From CAZQDP01 sp964592375 (GTDB lineage: Bacteria; Bacillota; Clostridia; RUG12999): 64,000 bases of DNA. The position numbers and the translations under genes were made by a program. Shown here piece after piece: positions 17,601 through 27,649 of the stretch (position 1 is the first letter of the stretch; each line of letters starts with the position of its first letter). The notes below the pieces were generated by a model. It was given only the letters and a program-made list of their open reading frames with translations. It was not told where the DNA came from and did not search any database. The DNA is taken from assembly GCA_964592375.1 (NCBI GenBank), contig CAZQDP010000002.1:25017-89016 (forward strand), read 5' to 3'.

Positions 17601-19270
17601 AGGTGTATCCGTGGATTGCCCATACCAGGCATTCCACACCGGGTGTTGGGCTCATTTCTCCCCCGCCTCACCATGATATTTATTCCATCGAGGATTTGGC
17701 AGAGCTGATACACGATTTAAAAAATGCCAATCGTCATGCAAGTATCAGTGTCAAGCTGGTGTCGGAGGTAGGAGTGGGAACCATTGCTGCCGGCGTTGCC
17801 AAAGGCCGTGCAGACGGGATTGTGATTAGCGGATATGACGGAGGCACCGGTGCTTCTCCACGCACAAGTATTCGTCATGCAGGATTGCCTTGGGAGCTTG
17901 GCTTATCCGAAGCACATCAAACCTTGGTCATGAACCACTTAAGGTCCAGAGTAAAGCTTGAAACGGACGGAAAACTGCTTACCGGTCGAGATATTGCCAT
18001 TGCCGCGCTTTTGGGTGCGGAGGAATTTGCTTTTGCAACCACTCCTCTTATTGTTTTAGGCTGCGTGATGATGCGCGTATGTAATTTAGATACTTGTCCG
18101 GTTGGGGTTGCAACTCAAAATCCCGAGCTGAGAAAGAAATTTTCAGGTGATCCTTCGCACGTTGTGAATTTCATGCACTTTTTGGCGCAGGAGCTGCGAG
18201 AATATATGGCGCAAATAGGATTTAGAACTGTAGACGAAATGGTAGGCAGAAGCGATAAGCTAAAAATGAATGCTGACATTTCCCATTGGAAAGCAAAGGG
18301 CCTTGATTATTCAACCATATTCTTTCAGCCGGAAGAAGCCAAAAACAGTCCGCTTTATTGCCAAACCAGTCAGGACCATGGTCTTGATGAATCATTGGAT
18401 ATGAAGGTGCTGTTACAGGCATGTGCTCCTGCGATTGAAAATGGACAATCCGTATCCGTTACGCTTCCCATTTATAATACAAATCGTGTGGTTGGCACCA
18501 TTTTGGGTAGCGAAGTAACCAGGAAACATGGTCCGGAAGGTCTACCGGAGGACACCATTCGGCTTTTCTTTCACGGTTCTGCCGGCCAAAGTCTTGGCGC
18601 ATTTGTGCCAAAGGGGATGACCATTTCCTTGGAGGGAGATGCGAATGATTATATTGGCAAGGGATTGTCCGGTGGTAAGATGATGGTATTCCCCCCAAAA
18701 AATGCGACCTACGCTGCGGAGGATAATATTATTGTAGGAAATGTGGCGTTTTATGGCGCAACGGGTGGGCAGGCCTATATCTGCGGTGCGGCTGGAGAGC
18801 GTTTTTGTGTACGAAACAGCGGGCTTCATGCCGTTGTTGAAGCGGTGGGGGACCATGGCTGCGAATATATGACAGGCGGCAAGGTTGTTGTCTTAGGGAA
18901 AACCGGGCGTAATTTTGCGGCGGGTATGTCGGGAGGCGTTGCATATGTACTGGACACCGCGGGTGACTTTGAACAAAAATGCAACCAAGAAATGGTAGAC
19001 ATAGGCCCCGTAGAGAGCCCGCAGGAAATACAAGAGTTGCGTAGCCTCATTGAGAAGCATGTGGAATATACCGGAAGCAGCAATGGGAAGCGAGTGCTGA
19101 AAGATTTTGAAAAACTGATTACGAAATTCATTCAGGTTATGCCAAGGGATTATAAACGAATGATGGATGCCATTGAAAATGCTAAGAGCATGGGTTTATC
19201 GGGCGATGATGCGCTGATGGATGCCTTTGATAGAAACTTTAATGATGGCGCTCGAAAGAGCGGAAATTAG
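14693..19270 (+). CDS. gltB: Glutamate synthase, large (alpha) subunit
   Basis: GltB makes glutamate from glutamine and 2-oxoglutarate and works with GltD. The 1525-residue length is standard. The N-terminal amidotransferase begins after a propeptide of about 20 residues: [15 protein letters not shown] contains the Cys nucleophile, and [19 protein letters not shown] and [11 protein letters not shown] are amidotransferase motifs. The central and FMN-binding domains follow ([36 protein letters not shown]). The 3Fe-4S cysteines lie in [16 protein letters not shown] near residue 1130. The C-terminal GXGXG beta-helix runs from about residue 1240. Four amidotransferase and synthase regions are complete. 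It is followed after 19 nt by gltD. Confidence 0.97.
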   Translation: MNLNCFPHKQGLYDPTYEHDACGIGVVANIKGIQSHKIIDEALNILVKLNHRGGSGAEENTGDGAGILIQIPHAFFSKACSMEGFSLPQAGCYGVGMLFLPQELHIRQLCEEILCKIIAEEGQMLLGFRDVPFHEDGLGHSAKGCMPYIRQVFIGRSKDITDDVAFERKLYVIRKRMEKESENYSFYAASFSSKTIVYKGMLTAEQVRTFYKDLSDPHVVSALALVHSRYSTNTFPSWERAHPNRYIIHNGEINTLRGNVNWMHARQSLLESEIFGDDMEKILPVIQKEGSDSAIFDNCFEFLTLSGRSLAHSAMMMIPEPWSKDKSMSDEKRAFYEYHAMLMEPWDGPAAIAFTDGTRIGAVLDRNGLRPARYYVTKDDLVVLSSEVGVLPLDPENVVCKERLHPGKMLLIDMEKGQMLTDQELKDEAASAHPYRKWLASNLVKLKDLPEAKKRELIIDQPLIKRQKLFGYSFEDIKSVLLPMAKEGVDPIGAMGNDTPLAVLSEKPQLLYNYFKQLFAQVTNPPIDALREEIVTATEVYLGTKGKLLCPTPECCKQIKCDTPILSNVELAKILELQSDGFRSATLPILFSVKEGGPGLEKAMQALFERADKEIENGSNILVLSDRGANEKLAPIPALLAVSGLHHHLIRRRTRTRMSIILESGEPREVHHFALLIGYGASCINPYLAFESIEGLIDSEMITGVKLDYAIKKYTKAAAKGIVKVLSKMGISTMQSYHGAQIFEAVGIGSDVIEKYFSRTPSRIEGIGMEEIAKEAGMRHNQAFFDRFGDEDTLDTGGDYQWRADGEYHMFNPETIHKLQIACRNNDYSLFKEYSASIGQQSQKLCTLRGLMDFDHAQPIAIEEVESVQSICKRFKTGAMSYGSISREAHESLAIAMNRIGGKSNTGEGGEDPLRFLPMENGDSKCSAIKQVASGRFGVTSHYLVNAKEIQIKMAQGAKPGEGGQLPGRKVYPWIAHTRHSTPGVGLISPPPHHDIYSIEDLAELIHDLKNANRHASISVKLVSEVGVGTIAAGVAKGRADGIVISGYDGGTGASPRTSIRHAGLPWELGLSEAHQTLVMNHLRSRVKLETDGKLLTGRDIAIAALLGAEEFAFATTPLIVLGCVMMRVCNLDTCPVGVATQNPELRKKFSGDPSHVVNFMHFLAQELREYMAQIGFRTVDEMVGRSDKLKMNADISHWKAKGLDYSTIFFQPEEAKNSPLYCQTSQDHGLDESLDMKVLLQACAPAIENGQSVSVTLPIYNTNRVVGTILGSEVTRKHGPEGLPEDTIRLFFHGSAGQSLGAFVPKGMTISLEGDANDYIGKGLSGGKMMVFPPKNATYAAEDNIIVGNVAFYGATGGQAYICGAAGERFCVRNSGLHAVVEAVGDHGCEYMTGGKVVVLGKTGRNFAAGMSGGVAYVLDTAGDFEQKCNQEMVDIGPVESPQEIQELRSLIEKHVEYTGSSNGKRVLKDFEKLITKFIQVMPRDYKRMMDAIENAKSMGLSGDDALMDAFDRNFNDGARKSGN

Positions 19271-19289
19271 GGAAGGAGGTAGATGGATA

Positions 19290-20762
19290 ATGGGTAAAGC
19301 AACAGGATTTATGGAATTTCAAAGACAATTGCCAGCAGATCGTTTACCTCTTGACAGAATAAAGGACTGGGGAGAATTTCATCTGCATTTATCGGAAGAG
19401 GAACAAAAGCGGCAAGGGGCTCGTTGTATGGACTGCGGAATACCCTTTTGCCACAGTGGTATTCTCATAGCAGGAGCCGCCTCGGGTTGTCCGATTAACA
19501 ATCTTATTCCCGAATGGAATCATCTCATTTATAAAGGGCTTTGGAAACAGGCATTAGCAAGACTTTTAAAAACCAACAATTTTCCGGAGTTTACTGGCAG
19601 AGTATGCCCGGCACCCTGTGAGGGTTCCTGCACAATAGGCATCAATGCTCCTCAGGTTACCATCAAAACAAATGAATGCGCCATTATTGACAGAGCCTTT
19701 TCAGAAGGGATGATTAAGCCCTGCCCGCCAAAGACAAGAACAGGCAAAAAGGTGGCCGTGGTGGGTTCCGGCCCTTCAGGACTTGCCTGTGCATCACAGC
19801 TGAACAAAGCAGGGCATTCGGTTACGGTGTATGAGCGTGCGGATCGCATTGGCGGCCTTTTGATGTATGGTATTCCCAATATGAAACTGGATAAAAAAGA
19901 AATTGTTGAGCGTAGAGTGAACTTGATGACCCAGGAAGGCATTACATTTATAACAAATACAGAGGTGGGTAAAGACTACAGCTGCGAAGAGCTTATGGCA
20001 CAGTATGACGCGGTGGTTCTTTGTGTGGGCGCTACAAAACCGCGAGACCTACCGGCCACGGGCAGGGAGCTTTCCGGTATTCATTTTGCCATGGATTTTT
20101 TAAGTGCCAATACAAAAAGCCTCTTAGACTCTAATCTGGAAGATGGTGCGTATCTATCTGCTAAAGGGAAGGATGTTGTGGTTATCGGTGGAGGAGATAC
20201 CGGCACGGACTGCGTGGGCACCTCTATTCGGCATGGTTGTAAAAGCATTCTGCAGCTTGAAATCATGCCAAACGCTCCCATGGAAAGAGGGGCGGATAAT
20301 CCATGGCCGCAGTGGCCTCGCATCTATAAAATGGATTATGGCCAGGAGGAGGCCGAAGCGGTCTTTGGCAGTGACCCCAGAGAATACTGCATTACCACAA
20401 AGGAATTTATTGGGGATGAAAATGGTCATGTGAAAGCACTGCGCACCGTGAAGATAGAATGGGTAAAAGATGAGATGGGTCGCATGAATATGCAAGAAAT
20501 TCCCGATAGTGAAAAAATTATTCCAACGCAGATGGTGCTACTGGCGATGGGCTTTTTAGGGCCGGAGGATCAGCTACTTTCACAGCTTGGCATCGAGAGG
20601 GATGCGCGCTCTTGCGCAAAGGCCGAGTACGGCCGTTTTACTACCTCAGTGCCAAAGGTGTTTGCCGCCGGAGACATGCGAAGAGGCCAGAGCTTGGTGG
20701 TTTGGGCCATTAGCGAAGGCAGAGCCGCAGCAAAAGCTTGTGATGCTTTTTTAATGGAATAA
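19290..20762 (+). CDS. gltD: Glutamate synthase, small (beta) subunit
   Basis: GltD passes electrons from NAD(P)H through FAD and two low-potential 4Fe-4S clusters to GltB. The 490-residue protein starts [13 protein letters not shown], has N-terminal Cys motifs ([12 protein letters not shown] and [16 protein letters not shown]), then two Rossmann folds: [15 protein letters not shown] near residue 150 for FAD, and [17 protein letters not shown] near residue 292 for the pyridine nucleotide. The FAD-closing segment [18 protein letters not shown] is near the end. The ATG at 19290 lies 11 nt after AAGGAGG; a longer reading overlaps gltB and lacks a ribosome site. It forms an operon with gltB. Confidence 0.96.
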   Translation: MGKATGFMEFQRQLPADRLPLDRIKDWGEFHLHLSEEEQKRQGARCMDCGIPFCHSGILIAGAASGCPINNLIPEWNHLIYKGLWKQALARLLKTNNFPEFTGRVCPAPCEGSCTIGINAPQVTIKTNECAIIDRAFSEGMIKPCPPKTRTGKKVAVVGSGPSGLACASQLNKAGHSVTVYERADRIGGLLMYGIPNMKLDKKEIVERRVNLMTQEGITFITNTEVGKDYSCEELMAQYDAVVLCVGATKPRDLPATGRELSGIHFAMDFLSANTKSLLDSNLEDGAYLSAKGKDVVVIGGGDTGTDCVGTSIRHGCKSILQLEIMPNAPMERGADNPWPQWPRIYKMDYGQEEAEAVFGSDPREYCITTKEFIGDENGHVKALRTVKIEWVKDEMGRMNMQEIPDSEKIIPTQMVLLAMGFLGPEDQLLSQLGIERDARSCAKAEYGRFTTSVPKVFAAGDMRRGQSLVVWAISEGRAAAKACDAFLME

Positions 20763-20800
20763 GAATGTGTGAACAAATTGTAAAAAATACAAAAAATAGA

Positions 20801-20828
20801 TTGACAAAAAGACATGGTGAGTTATAAT
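20801..20828 (+). promoter_or_regulatory. Promoter of the small heat-shock gene
   Basis: TTGACA (20801-20806) and TATAAT (20823-20828) with a 16-nt spacer, about 60 nt before the start. No CIRCE-type inverted repeat is present. Confidence 0.7.
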
Positions 20829-20890
20829 AAAATTAGCGCCAAGGGAGCGGGAGTATCAATATATAAAACTGAATAAAGGAGTTGTTCATC

Positions 20891-21337
20891 ATGGCCGGAC
20901 TCATTCCCTTCAATGGAAACAAGCCTCGCAAAAGAGAAACCGGATTCGATGTTTTGTGCAACATACTTGACAGTTTTGCAAATGATGCATTTCTCCCTGT
21001 AGGTACTATTTTTGGAGACTCCTTTAAAGTTGATATTCGAGAGGGCAAAAAGGAGTACACCATTGAAGCAGAGCTGCCCGGTTTCCAAAAGGATGAAATC
21101 AGGGTGAATTTAAAGGATGGCATACTCACCATTGTTGCGTTTCACGAAGATACCGTTGAGGAGCGGGGGGATGAATATGTGCATCGTGAGCGGCGCTTGG
21201 GATCTTTGCAACGTTCATTGTATCTGGCAGATGCACTGCAGGAGGGTGTCAGTGCTAAATTAGAGGATGGATTGCTTAAAATCACTGTTCCAAGAGAAGA
21301 AAAGCAGGATGATAACGATCAAATTGATATTCAATAA
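20891..21337 (+). CDS. hsp20: Small heat-shock protein (Hsp20/alpha-crystallin)
   Basis: Hsp20 proteins are ATP-independent holdases that bind unfolding proteins. The 148-residue product has the alpha-crystallin domain at about residues 40-140: FKVDIREGKKEYTIEAELPGF, then GILTIVAFHED, and the closing LEDGLLKITVPRE with the conserved G-L/I-L pattern. The start is ATG at 20891, with AAAGGAG 9 nt upstream. It has its own sigma-A promoter and terminator, so it is a single-gene unit between gltD and mutY. Confidence 0.93.
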   Translation: MAGLIPFNGNKPRKRETGFDVLCNILDSFANDAFLPVGTIFGDSFKVDIREGKKEYTIEAELPGFQKDEIRVNLKDGILTIVAFHEDTVEERGDEYVHRERRLGSLQRSLYLADALQEGVSAKLEDGLLKITVPREEKQDDNDQIDIQ

Positions 21338-21358
21338 AGTAACATAAACAGTAGTAGC

Positions 21359-21394
21359 AAAGCACATTGGTTCGCTCCCCCAATGTGCTTTTTA
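21359..21394 (+). terminator. Terminator of hsp20
   Basis: AAAGCACATTGG pairs with CCAATGTGCTTT around a short loop (stem GCACATTGG/CCAATGTGC), followed by TTTTT. Confidence 0.85.
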
Positions 21395-21486
21395 TATTTA
21401 TTTGCAATAGAGAAAGCAGTGTTAAGCAGGGGCACAAGGTATCGCAAAATCGAAAGATAAAAAATGAGAATTCATGGGGGAAAATC

Positions 21487-22554
21487 ATGGAATATATCAT
21501 GGATAAGCAAAGAGCAATAAGGCTGCAAAAAGCGCTACTTGGCTGGTATGATGAGAATAAGCGTGACCTGCCTTGGCGGCATACGACAGAGCCATATCAA
21601 ATATGGGTTTGCGAAGTAATGGCACAGCAGACGAAAATAAATGCGCTTCTGCCTTACTTCAGGCGTTTCATGCTACGTTTTCCTACCGTGGAGCTGCTGG
21701 CAAATGCAAAGGAAGAGGAAGTGCTAAAGGTATGGGAAGGCCTCGGGTATTATGCAAGAGCGAAAAATCTTCATAAGGCATCGATGCGAGTGATGAAGGA
21801 TTTTGGTGGGCGCATTCCAAGCACAAAGCAGGAGCTACTTAGCATAGAAGGGATTGGCGAATATACTGCAGGCGCAATTTTAAGCATTGCCTTTGGGCAA
21901 AGAGCTCCGGCAGTAGACGGAAATGTACTGAGAATATTTGCAAGAATTGAAAGTAGCGCACTTGACATTGCCCTTGCACATGCAAAGGATATTGCCGGCG
22001 GGTTTGTTTTATCCATGATGCCGTCGGTGCGTACCGGCTGTTTTACGCAGGCCCTTATGGAGATTGGCGCACTGGTGTGCACCCCCAAAAACCCAAACTG
22101 CACTGCTTGTCCGGCGCAGAGGTTATGCAGAGCATATGCAAAAGGTATGCAACACAAGCTGCCGATTAAATCCAAAAAAGCGCCACCCCGACACCTGGAA
22201 AAAACAGTCCTGATTATCCGTAATGAGGCGGGGCAAGTATTGCTTAAGAAGCGTACCGAAAAGTTACTTGGCGGTCTATGGGAATATTATATTGTTGAAA
22301 GAAAAATGGATAGTAAAAAGGCAAAGCAGTTTGTTAAAGCACTGGGGTATATTGTGGAAAGTGTCGTCCCAATCGGGCCGGCACAGCACGTATTTACCCA
22401 TTTGGTCTGGCACATGGAGGGGTATTATTGCAAGGTCAAGGGAAATGACCTGCCGCCCGATTATGTGTTTTTAGATTTAGAAGTGCTTGATGAAATTCCC
22501 ATGCCAACGGCACTTTCCGTGTATACCAATTATCTCAGCCGGAATTTAGAATAG
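21487..22554 (+). CDS. mutY: A/G-specific adenine DNA glycosylase
   Basis: MutY removes adenine mispaired with 8-oxoguanine. The 355-residue protein has the catalytic Glu in WVCEVMAQQT near residue 40, the helix-hairpin-helix LLSIEGIGEYTAGAILSIAFG followed by the catalytic Asp in AVDGNVLR near residue 140, and the 4Fe-4S ligands C-x6-C-x2-C-x5-C in the region CTPKNPNCTACPAQRLC near residue 200. The C-terminal NUDIX-like lesion-recognition domain (about residues 235-350) includes KRTEKLLGGLWEYY and HVFTHLVWHM. The ATG at 21487 follows GGGGGA; an earlier in-frame start would overlap the hsp20 terminator. It is convergent with the 1616-residue gene. Confidence 0.95.
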   Translation: MEYIMDKQRAIRLQKALLGWYDENKRDLPWRHTTEPYQIWVCEVMAQQTKINALLPYFRRFMLRFPTVELLANAKEEEVLKVWEGLGYYARAKNLHKASMRVMKDFGGRIPSTKQELLSIEGIGEYTAGAILSIAFGQRAPAVDGNVLRIFARIESSALDIALAHAKDIAGGFVLSMMPSVRTGCFTQALMEIGALVCTPKNPNCTACPAQRLCRAYAKGMQHKLPIKSKKAPPRHLEKTVLIIRNEAGQVLLKKRTEKLLGGLWEYYIVERKMDSKKAKQFVKALGYIVESVVPIGPAQHVFTHLVWHMEGYYCKVKGNDLPPDYVFLDLEVLDEIPMPTALSVYTNYLSRNLE

Positions 22555-22572
22555 CGGAGATTAGTATAAAAC

Positions 22573-22601
22573 AAAAGGCGGACGATAAACATCGTCCGCC
22601 T
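22573..22601 (-). terminator. Terminator of the 22.7-30.6 kb minus-strand operon
   Basis: Perfect 11-bp stem AGGCGGACGAT / ATCGTCCGCCT with a 4-nt loop. The T-rich tail (TTTTGTTTT) is on the minus strand only, so it ends the transcript that comes from 22717. Confidence 0.8.
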
Positions 22602-22633
22602 CATCATAACCACATATCCCATCATGGGGTTTT

Positions 22634-22666
22634 GAATGCGAAACATGAAAATTTCGCATTCTTTTT
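22634..22666 (+). terminator. Terminator of mutY
   Basis: GAATGCGAAA (22634-22643) pairs with TTTCGCATTC (22652-22661), followed by TTTTT on the plus strand. Confidence 0.8.
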
Positions 22667-22716
22667 ACTATTCATAACAGAGTATAAAATGCCAAAGGCT
22701 TTTTTGCGAAAATATT

Positions 22717-25700
22717 TTACTGATCATATACCTTTACATTATCAATATACAAATCCGTATTAGAGCCTAAGGTAAATGTGCCGAATGCAATCTGACTTAG
22801 TGATTTCGTAGGATTTCTAAATGATTTATCGGAAACCTTCAGCACACCATCCACATACCAATCCGTAGTATTGTCTACAATATTGGCAACAACCTTTATT
22901 TTATACCATCGATTTTTTGATGTTGAAGACATGATGGTATAATACGTTGAATCCATCTGAATAGACGTAATAGAGTTTGAAATGAAGGAAGATACATTAT
23001 AGCCTTCCCCGTTTAGATACACCAGCTTACCGCCAGCTCTATCATACATAAAGTCAAATTCCACCACTGCAGTATCTGTTAGCCGCTGGAAGTTTGCGGT
23101 GATATCCACACTGCCCGGGTCATTGTCTACCTTGATGTGTACGCACTGTCCCGATTCCGTATTCGCAGGAGCACCGGTGGGTCTTGGAATAATCTTCACA
23201 AAGCCGCCGGCAGGGGCAGTTCCAACAGTCCACTTGGTGGAGTTGAAAGCTTCGTTTGCAGTATAGCTTTCAAAGGTCTCATCAAATACACTTATCTTAT
23301 CAAGAACGGAAATATTCGCCGTGAGAACCTTGTTGCCACCGGTGGCCGGTATTGTAACGGTAAGGGTTGTGTCACCCTGTGCAATTCCTTTGATGCTAGA
23401 AGCACTTGGTAGCTGCATCACCGCGGTGTTTCCTGAGCTGAGGGTATACATATCCGGAGTGATAACCGTATTTTTGCCGTCAATCACCGCCATGACAGTC
23501 ATAGACATGACTTGATTGATTTTTAAGGTAAGAGGAGTGGACGGATTAAAGGACACGGTTCCGATGCGATCAAGGCTCAGCTGCTTCGCCTGCTGCGTTA
23601 CCGTAAGTCCAAGGATCACAGCAGTAGCCGCATTTGCGCTATCCCCTGAGAACACAAAGCTGCCGACAGTGGCTTGCCCAAAAACGATACTTACACTTTG
23701 TCCCACACTCGTCCATGTGATGCCGTTCGCAGAAGTATAGGCATATATGGCACTGCCGACTTTGGCAATTTTTAAGTAGGGATTGGTGGTATAGCCTAAA
23801 TCAACACTCGTCGTGCTCACATTGGTTGTTGCGCGGTATTCTAGGAAGAGTTTTCCATCTGTTCTTTTGCGAAGTGCGGCAAAGATTGCATTGGTTGCCG
23901 GACCCTCTCTTACCATCACGCCGCCACCGGTGCCCAATGGGCCTTCCAGCCGCTCTACAGCAGCAGATACGCTGTAATCTCGAAGCATTGGCGAGTCAAT
24001 GTACTTATACGCATAGGTGAGGCTATCCTGCTTGCCTGAGTCGTTTTGCGTATAGGTATTCATGCCTTTTCCGGTAGACTTCATCAAAATTCTGCCGCCT
24101 TCCATCATGGCACTGCCGGTGGGAGCGGGGTTACCTACATTGAATGCCGAATATTCCTTTGGAAGAATAAAGCTTCCACGCTCGTTTTGGGCACGCTTTG
24201 TAAAGGAAATGATAGCCCATTCTGCCATGCTGTCAATCGACGCGCTATACTTACCCGAGGCAAAGCCAAGCGTAAGCTTTTGAGGTGTTTTGCCGGGACG
24301 ATACAGCCATGCTTCGGGGTTTTCCGGAACAAATGCTGAAGATATGGAAACGGATAAATTTTCAGGCTTGCTATATCCGTCGTTACTGATGATATGCAGT
24401 GAGGTATCCCCGTTTTGCGCTCTGCGAACCACGCTATACACATCCGAAGCACCCAGTACCGTGGCAGCATCTCGTGCACTAATAAAGGTACTGTTCACGC
24501 TACCTTTGTCTACAAGCGTAGCACCGCAGCCTTGCACCGCAGCCTTATCCTCTGCAGAGAAGGAATTGATATCGGAATAGGTGAGCACATAGTCAAGTCC
24601 CCCAAGCTGTTCTTTTTGAATAGTATAAAGCGGATAATCCGAATTATAGTTGGCCATGAGCAGTTTAAAGGGAACACCGGCATTAAACAAATTCATCACA
24701 AAATCCTTGATGGCACCTGTATTGGTAACGGTAATATCTGCCCAGTTAACCAAAACGCCTACCTTTGCGGGAATTTCTCTACCGTCGAACAAAGTAGCAT
24801 TTTCGCGAATAAACTGATATATATCGCCGTACTCTTCTATTGTGCCAAAATATCGTGGCACATCGGTTCCCGGAAGCCATATATCCCAAGGAACCAACAT
24901 ATATTGCCCCATAGCATACGCCTGCGCAATCGCTGGGCGCACCAGTTCTTTGGTTCTTTGCGTAACAACCGGAGAGATGATAATCGGCGTTCCGATACTT
25001 GTTCGAATGCTGCCGCCTGTTACAATATTGGTCAGGCTGTGTGCGCCTTCGTTGTGCTCGGTAATGCCGTAATCAAAGGATTGCCCCATATACTGATCCG
25101 TAAGAATAATGTCATTGACAGACATGGCATTCATATTGACAGACAAAGTAATATTTCTACCGGCATAGGCATTCATGGCACTGCGCAAATTTGCGTAGTA
25201 CTGCTCGGAGGTATACATTTGAAACTTCTTAAACCACGTGTTGGTAGCCCCAAGCGTAGTGGTGCGCTGAGATGTATAATCGTTATTGGTGGTAATTCCT
25301 TTTACAAGGATAAACTGCTTATAATCAAATGTATCAATATCTGTAATGCCAAGTTCGGTAATTTGTGCGGAAGTTAAATTGCTTTTTAAATAATTTCGAA
25401 ATCCAGTGATGCAATCAGGGCAGAAGCATCCCGGCGCCCAACCTATCATCCCATAGTTGCCTGCCGCATCGTCATGCTGGAATTCTGTGGCACCTGCATC
25501 AATGGTCGTTTTGGCGATAGCTAAAGCAGCATTGTAATAAGCAGGTCTGCTCAGGCAGCCCCAGTAAGAAGGGGGTGTCCACGTCATCCACGGAGCGACA
25601 ATCTTCGTGCCTTCCAAGCTAAGAGCCCAACCATCTGTTACTTGATTGATGGTGTTGAGTGAGCCTTGAAAACTCACGCCCAGTGCAGTGATGTTTTGGA

Positions 25701-27567
25701 TTTGCGTATTATTTGTAATATAGGACCATTTATCTCCTGTTGCCATAAAGCGCTTGATGGCATCGAGTGAATTGATGTCTCCACCGTAGTCACCTGGATT
25801 TGTTCTGTACCATCTATTGGACAAAAATACAGCGGAGTAAGGGTTCGCCGCTACTTTGGTTTGTGCAAGTGGGATTGGAGAGGAAAAAGAATTATCCCAA
25901 AGCATCACGGAGATGCTGTATCTCCCTTTGTGGGTTGGCATATTAAGGGATATTGAGCTCAAATTCGAGATGCCAGAAACGACATTTACACTTCGCATAA
26001 TTTTAATATCTTCCACCTTTGTGCCGTTACGCACAATGGCAATGAGTGCTGCGGTAAGCGCTTTGCCGGTGGTGTTGGCAGCGGTGGTGGTCAGCGTGAC
26101 GGACGAGGAGCTTGCCAAAAGTCCGGAAGCCACCGAGGAGAGCGTTACACCCTTTTTTGCAACATCCAAAGGCTCACCGGCATAGACCATGAAGTTATCA
26201 AAACTGCCTCTGAAGGCACCAGATCCGGCGGGAGTGGATACAACAATGCCTTTGAGCGTAGCGGCTGCTGCCGCATTGGTATAAGGCAGAGGAGAAGCAT
26301 TACACTTCACGCCGCCAATATACATATCATAAACGGACAAGCTTTTGCTAATTCTGATTTGAACGGTATTAAAATCCGTAATGCTACCTAAGGAATATCC
26401 CTTGATTGTTGTAGCCTCTAATGGCAGCGATATGATATTTACTTCAGGGCCTGTGCCACCTGCACTTCCCTTGACGTTAAAGTAAAAGGGGCTGGTGGTA
26501 GAGGCCGGCTTATAATCAAAGGAAACGGTTGTAATATCATTGCTCGAAGAAAACGGAATGGTAAGCAGATTTTTGGAAGTAGCATTTGTATTTACTTCAA
26601 TATATGTATTAAATGCATCCTGCTTTCGTACAAACATACCGGTATCACTGCCTAGGCTACCGCTATATACGGTATCGGCAAGCTGCAACGGCAGGTTAAG
26701 CGGCTCGTACACGGTATATCCGGCCGGAGGCGCAGGGGTTGGCACAAGCACCGGTGCCTGTGTTGAAAAAGGGGTGGGCGAGGGTGAAGGAGTGGGAGTA
26801 ACATAAAGGGCAGGGTTATACATGATCAGATTATCAATATAAAAAACACCAGCGCCTGCAGCATTGCCACTGCCAATAGAGGTTTTATAAATTTTGGCAT
26901 GAAGAACAGGTGGAACAGGTGGAACAGCTGTGCTTGGTCTGAACAGTATCCAATCGGAATTAGATGAGCCGTCCACAGAAAAGCGGTATTTTTGATTTGG
27001 TACATCCGTCTCAATTTTTGCTCGATGCCATTGGCCGATGACTGCGGCGCGATTAATATCCGTGCCGCTACCGGTGGGAGCGACAACAGGCGCCACATTG
27101 CCGCCATTTGTAGCGCTAACACCTACCGGATACGGCCAGCTCACTTCTCTGCTGTACATCATCACATTTCCGGTCGTCTGGGATGCAGTATCCATATAAA
27201 AATCATATTCGGTGATAAAAATGCCGCTTTGGTCGGCATAGCTACTGGTAGCAAGATTAGCCATGGCTTGAATAAGAGGCGCGGTACCCGTTGGAGGCGG
27301 CGTTGTGCCCAAATGCTCAATTCGCAACACCTTTCCGCGGGAGGAGTCGCCTGGGTCATTGGCGATGGTTACCTTTGAAAGCGCGGAAACGGTAGAACCA
27401 TTTGACCATGGTGCCTGCACGTTACCGACCGTGTAGGTTTCAAACTTTTCTTCATAAATCACGCCGGGAGCTGCGGCAAAGCTTTCCTCGCTACCAAAAA
27501 GGCCGGGGAACGCTGCCAATTGCACCGCAAAAACAAACAATAAAACCAAAAAGATTTTTCTAAGCAT
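22717..27567 (-). CDS. Very large secreted multidomain protein with glycosidase-like core
   Basis: A 1616-residue exported protein of uncertain function. A signal peptide (ending near SFAAAP, residue 33) is followed by a LamG-like jelly roll (about 36-250), a Pro/Ser/Thr linker (PTPSPSPTPF), a second jelly roll (290-470) and an Ig-like region (475-590). The middle (about 600-1130) looks like a glycoside-hydrolase barrel plus accessory fold: WMTWTPPSYW, EFQHDDAAGNYG near residue 696, and CFCPDCITGFRNYL near residue 716. Such CxCPxC...F..YL segments are seen in GH42-like and related hydrolases. The next part resembles the amidotransferase-like domain of those enzymes. A third jelly roll (1170-1390), a Big_2-like domain (1395-1480) and a final LamG-like domain close the protein. 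It is last in a four-gene operon. I cannot assign a substrate. Confidence 0.75.
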   Translation of the reverse strand: MLRKIFLVLLFVFAVQLAAFPGLFGSEESFAAAPGVIYEEKFETYTVGNVQAPWSNGSTVSALSKVTIANDPGDSSRGKVLRIEHLGTTPPPTGTAPLIQAMANLATSSYADQSGIFITEYDFYMDTASQTTGNVMMYSREVSWPYPVGVSATNGGNVAPVVAPTGSGTDINRAAVIGQWHRAKIETDVPNQKYRFSVDGSSNSDWILFRPSTAVPPVPPVLHAKIYKTSIGSGNAAGAGVFYIDNLIMYNPALYVTPTPSPSPTPFSTQAPVLVPTPAPPAGYTVYEPLNLPLQLADTVYSGSLGSDTGMFVRKQDAFNTYIEVNTNATSKNLLTIPFSSSNDITTVSFDYKPASTTSPFYFNVKGSAGGTGPEVNIISLPLEATTIKGYSLGSITDFNTVQIRISKSLSVYDMYIGGVKCNASPLPYTNAAAAATLKGIVVSTPAGSGAFRGSFDNFMVYAGEPLDVAKKGVTLSSVASGLLASSSSVTLTTTAANTTGKALTAALIAIVRNGTKVEDIKIMRSVNVVSGISNLSSISLNMPTHKGRYSISVMLWDNSFSSPIPLAQTKVAANPYSAVFLSNRWYRTNPGDYGGDINSLDAIKRFMATGDKWSYITNNTQIQNITALGVSFQGSLNTINQVTDGWALSLEGTKIVAPWMTWTPPSYWGCLSRPAYYNAALAIAKTTIDAGATEFQHDDAAGNYGMIGWAPGCFCPDCITGFRNYLKSNLTSAQITELGITDIDTFDYKQFILVKGITTNNDYTSQRTTTLGATNTWFKKFQMYTSEQYYANLRSAMNAYAGRNITLSVNMNAMSVNDIILTDQYMGQSFDYGITEHNEGAHSLTNIVTGGSIRTSIGTPIIISPVVTQRTKELVRPAIAQAYAMGQYMLVPWDIWLPGTDVPRYFGTIEEYGDIYQFIRENATLFDGREIPAKVGVLVNWADITVTNTGAIKDFVMNLFNAGVPFKLLMANYNSDYPLYTIQKEQLGGLDYVLTYSDINSFSAEDKAAVQGCGATLVDKGSVNSTFISARDAATVLGASDVYSVVRRAQNGDTSLHIISNDGYSKPENLSVSISSAFVPENPEAWLYRPGKTPQKLTLGFASGKYSASIDSMAEWAIISFTKRAQNERGSFILPKEYSAFNVGNPAPTGSAMMEGGRILMKSTGKGMNTYTQNDSGKQDSLTYAYKYIDSPMLRDYSVSAAVERLEGPLGTGGGVMVREGPATNAIFAALRKRTDGKLFLEYRATTNVSTTSVDLGYTTNPYLKIAKVGSAIYAYTSANGITWTSVGQSVSIVFGQATVGSFVFSGDSANAATAVILGLTVTQQAKQLSLDRIGTVSFNPSTPLTLKINQVMSMTVMAVIDGKNTVITPDMYTLSSGNTAVMQLPSASSIKGIAQGDTTLTVTIPATGGNKVLTANISVLDKISVFDETFESYTANEAFNSTKWTVGTAPAGGFVKIIPRPTGAPANTESGQCVHIKVDNDPGSVDITANFQRLTDTAVVEFDFMYDRAGGKLVYLNGEGYNVSSFISNSITSIQMDSTYYTIMSSTSKNRWYKIKVVANIVDNTTDWYVDGVLKVSDKSFRNPTKSLSQIAFGTFTLGSNTDLYIDNVKVYDQ

Positions 27568-27621
27568 AACTCACACTTCTTTCTTGAATACAGCATTTAC
27601 TTAGAGAAGAGAAAAAGAAAT

Positions 27622-27637
27622 TGGTAAACGCTTGCAT
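27622..27637 (+). promoter_or_regulatory. Candidate cre (CcpA) site upstream of the 1616-residue gene
   Basis: TGGTAAACGCTTGCAT reads on the minus strand as ATGCAAGCGTTTACCA and fits the catabolite-response consensus WTGNAARCGNWWWCAW at all but one constrained position. It lies between the GH1 stop and the large gene's start. The hprK gene in this window is consistent with CcpA-type control; ccpA itself is not visible. Confidence 0.5.
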
Positions 27638-27649
27638 ACTTTTTATGAC

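Noticed and set aside
20801..20890. CIRCE (HrcA) site before hsp20
   Set aside because: There is no TTAGCACTC-type inverted repeat; only AGCGC-like words that do not pair at the required spacing.
24415..25377. A long (320-codon) plus-strand frame inside the 1616-residue gene
   Set aside because: It is antisense to a coherent multidomain protein, has no promoter or ribosome site and shows no domain. Long antisense frames are common in GC-richer stretches of this gene.
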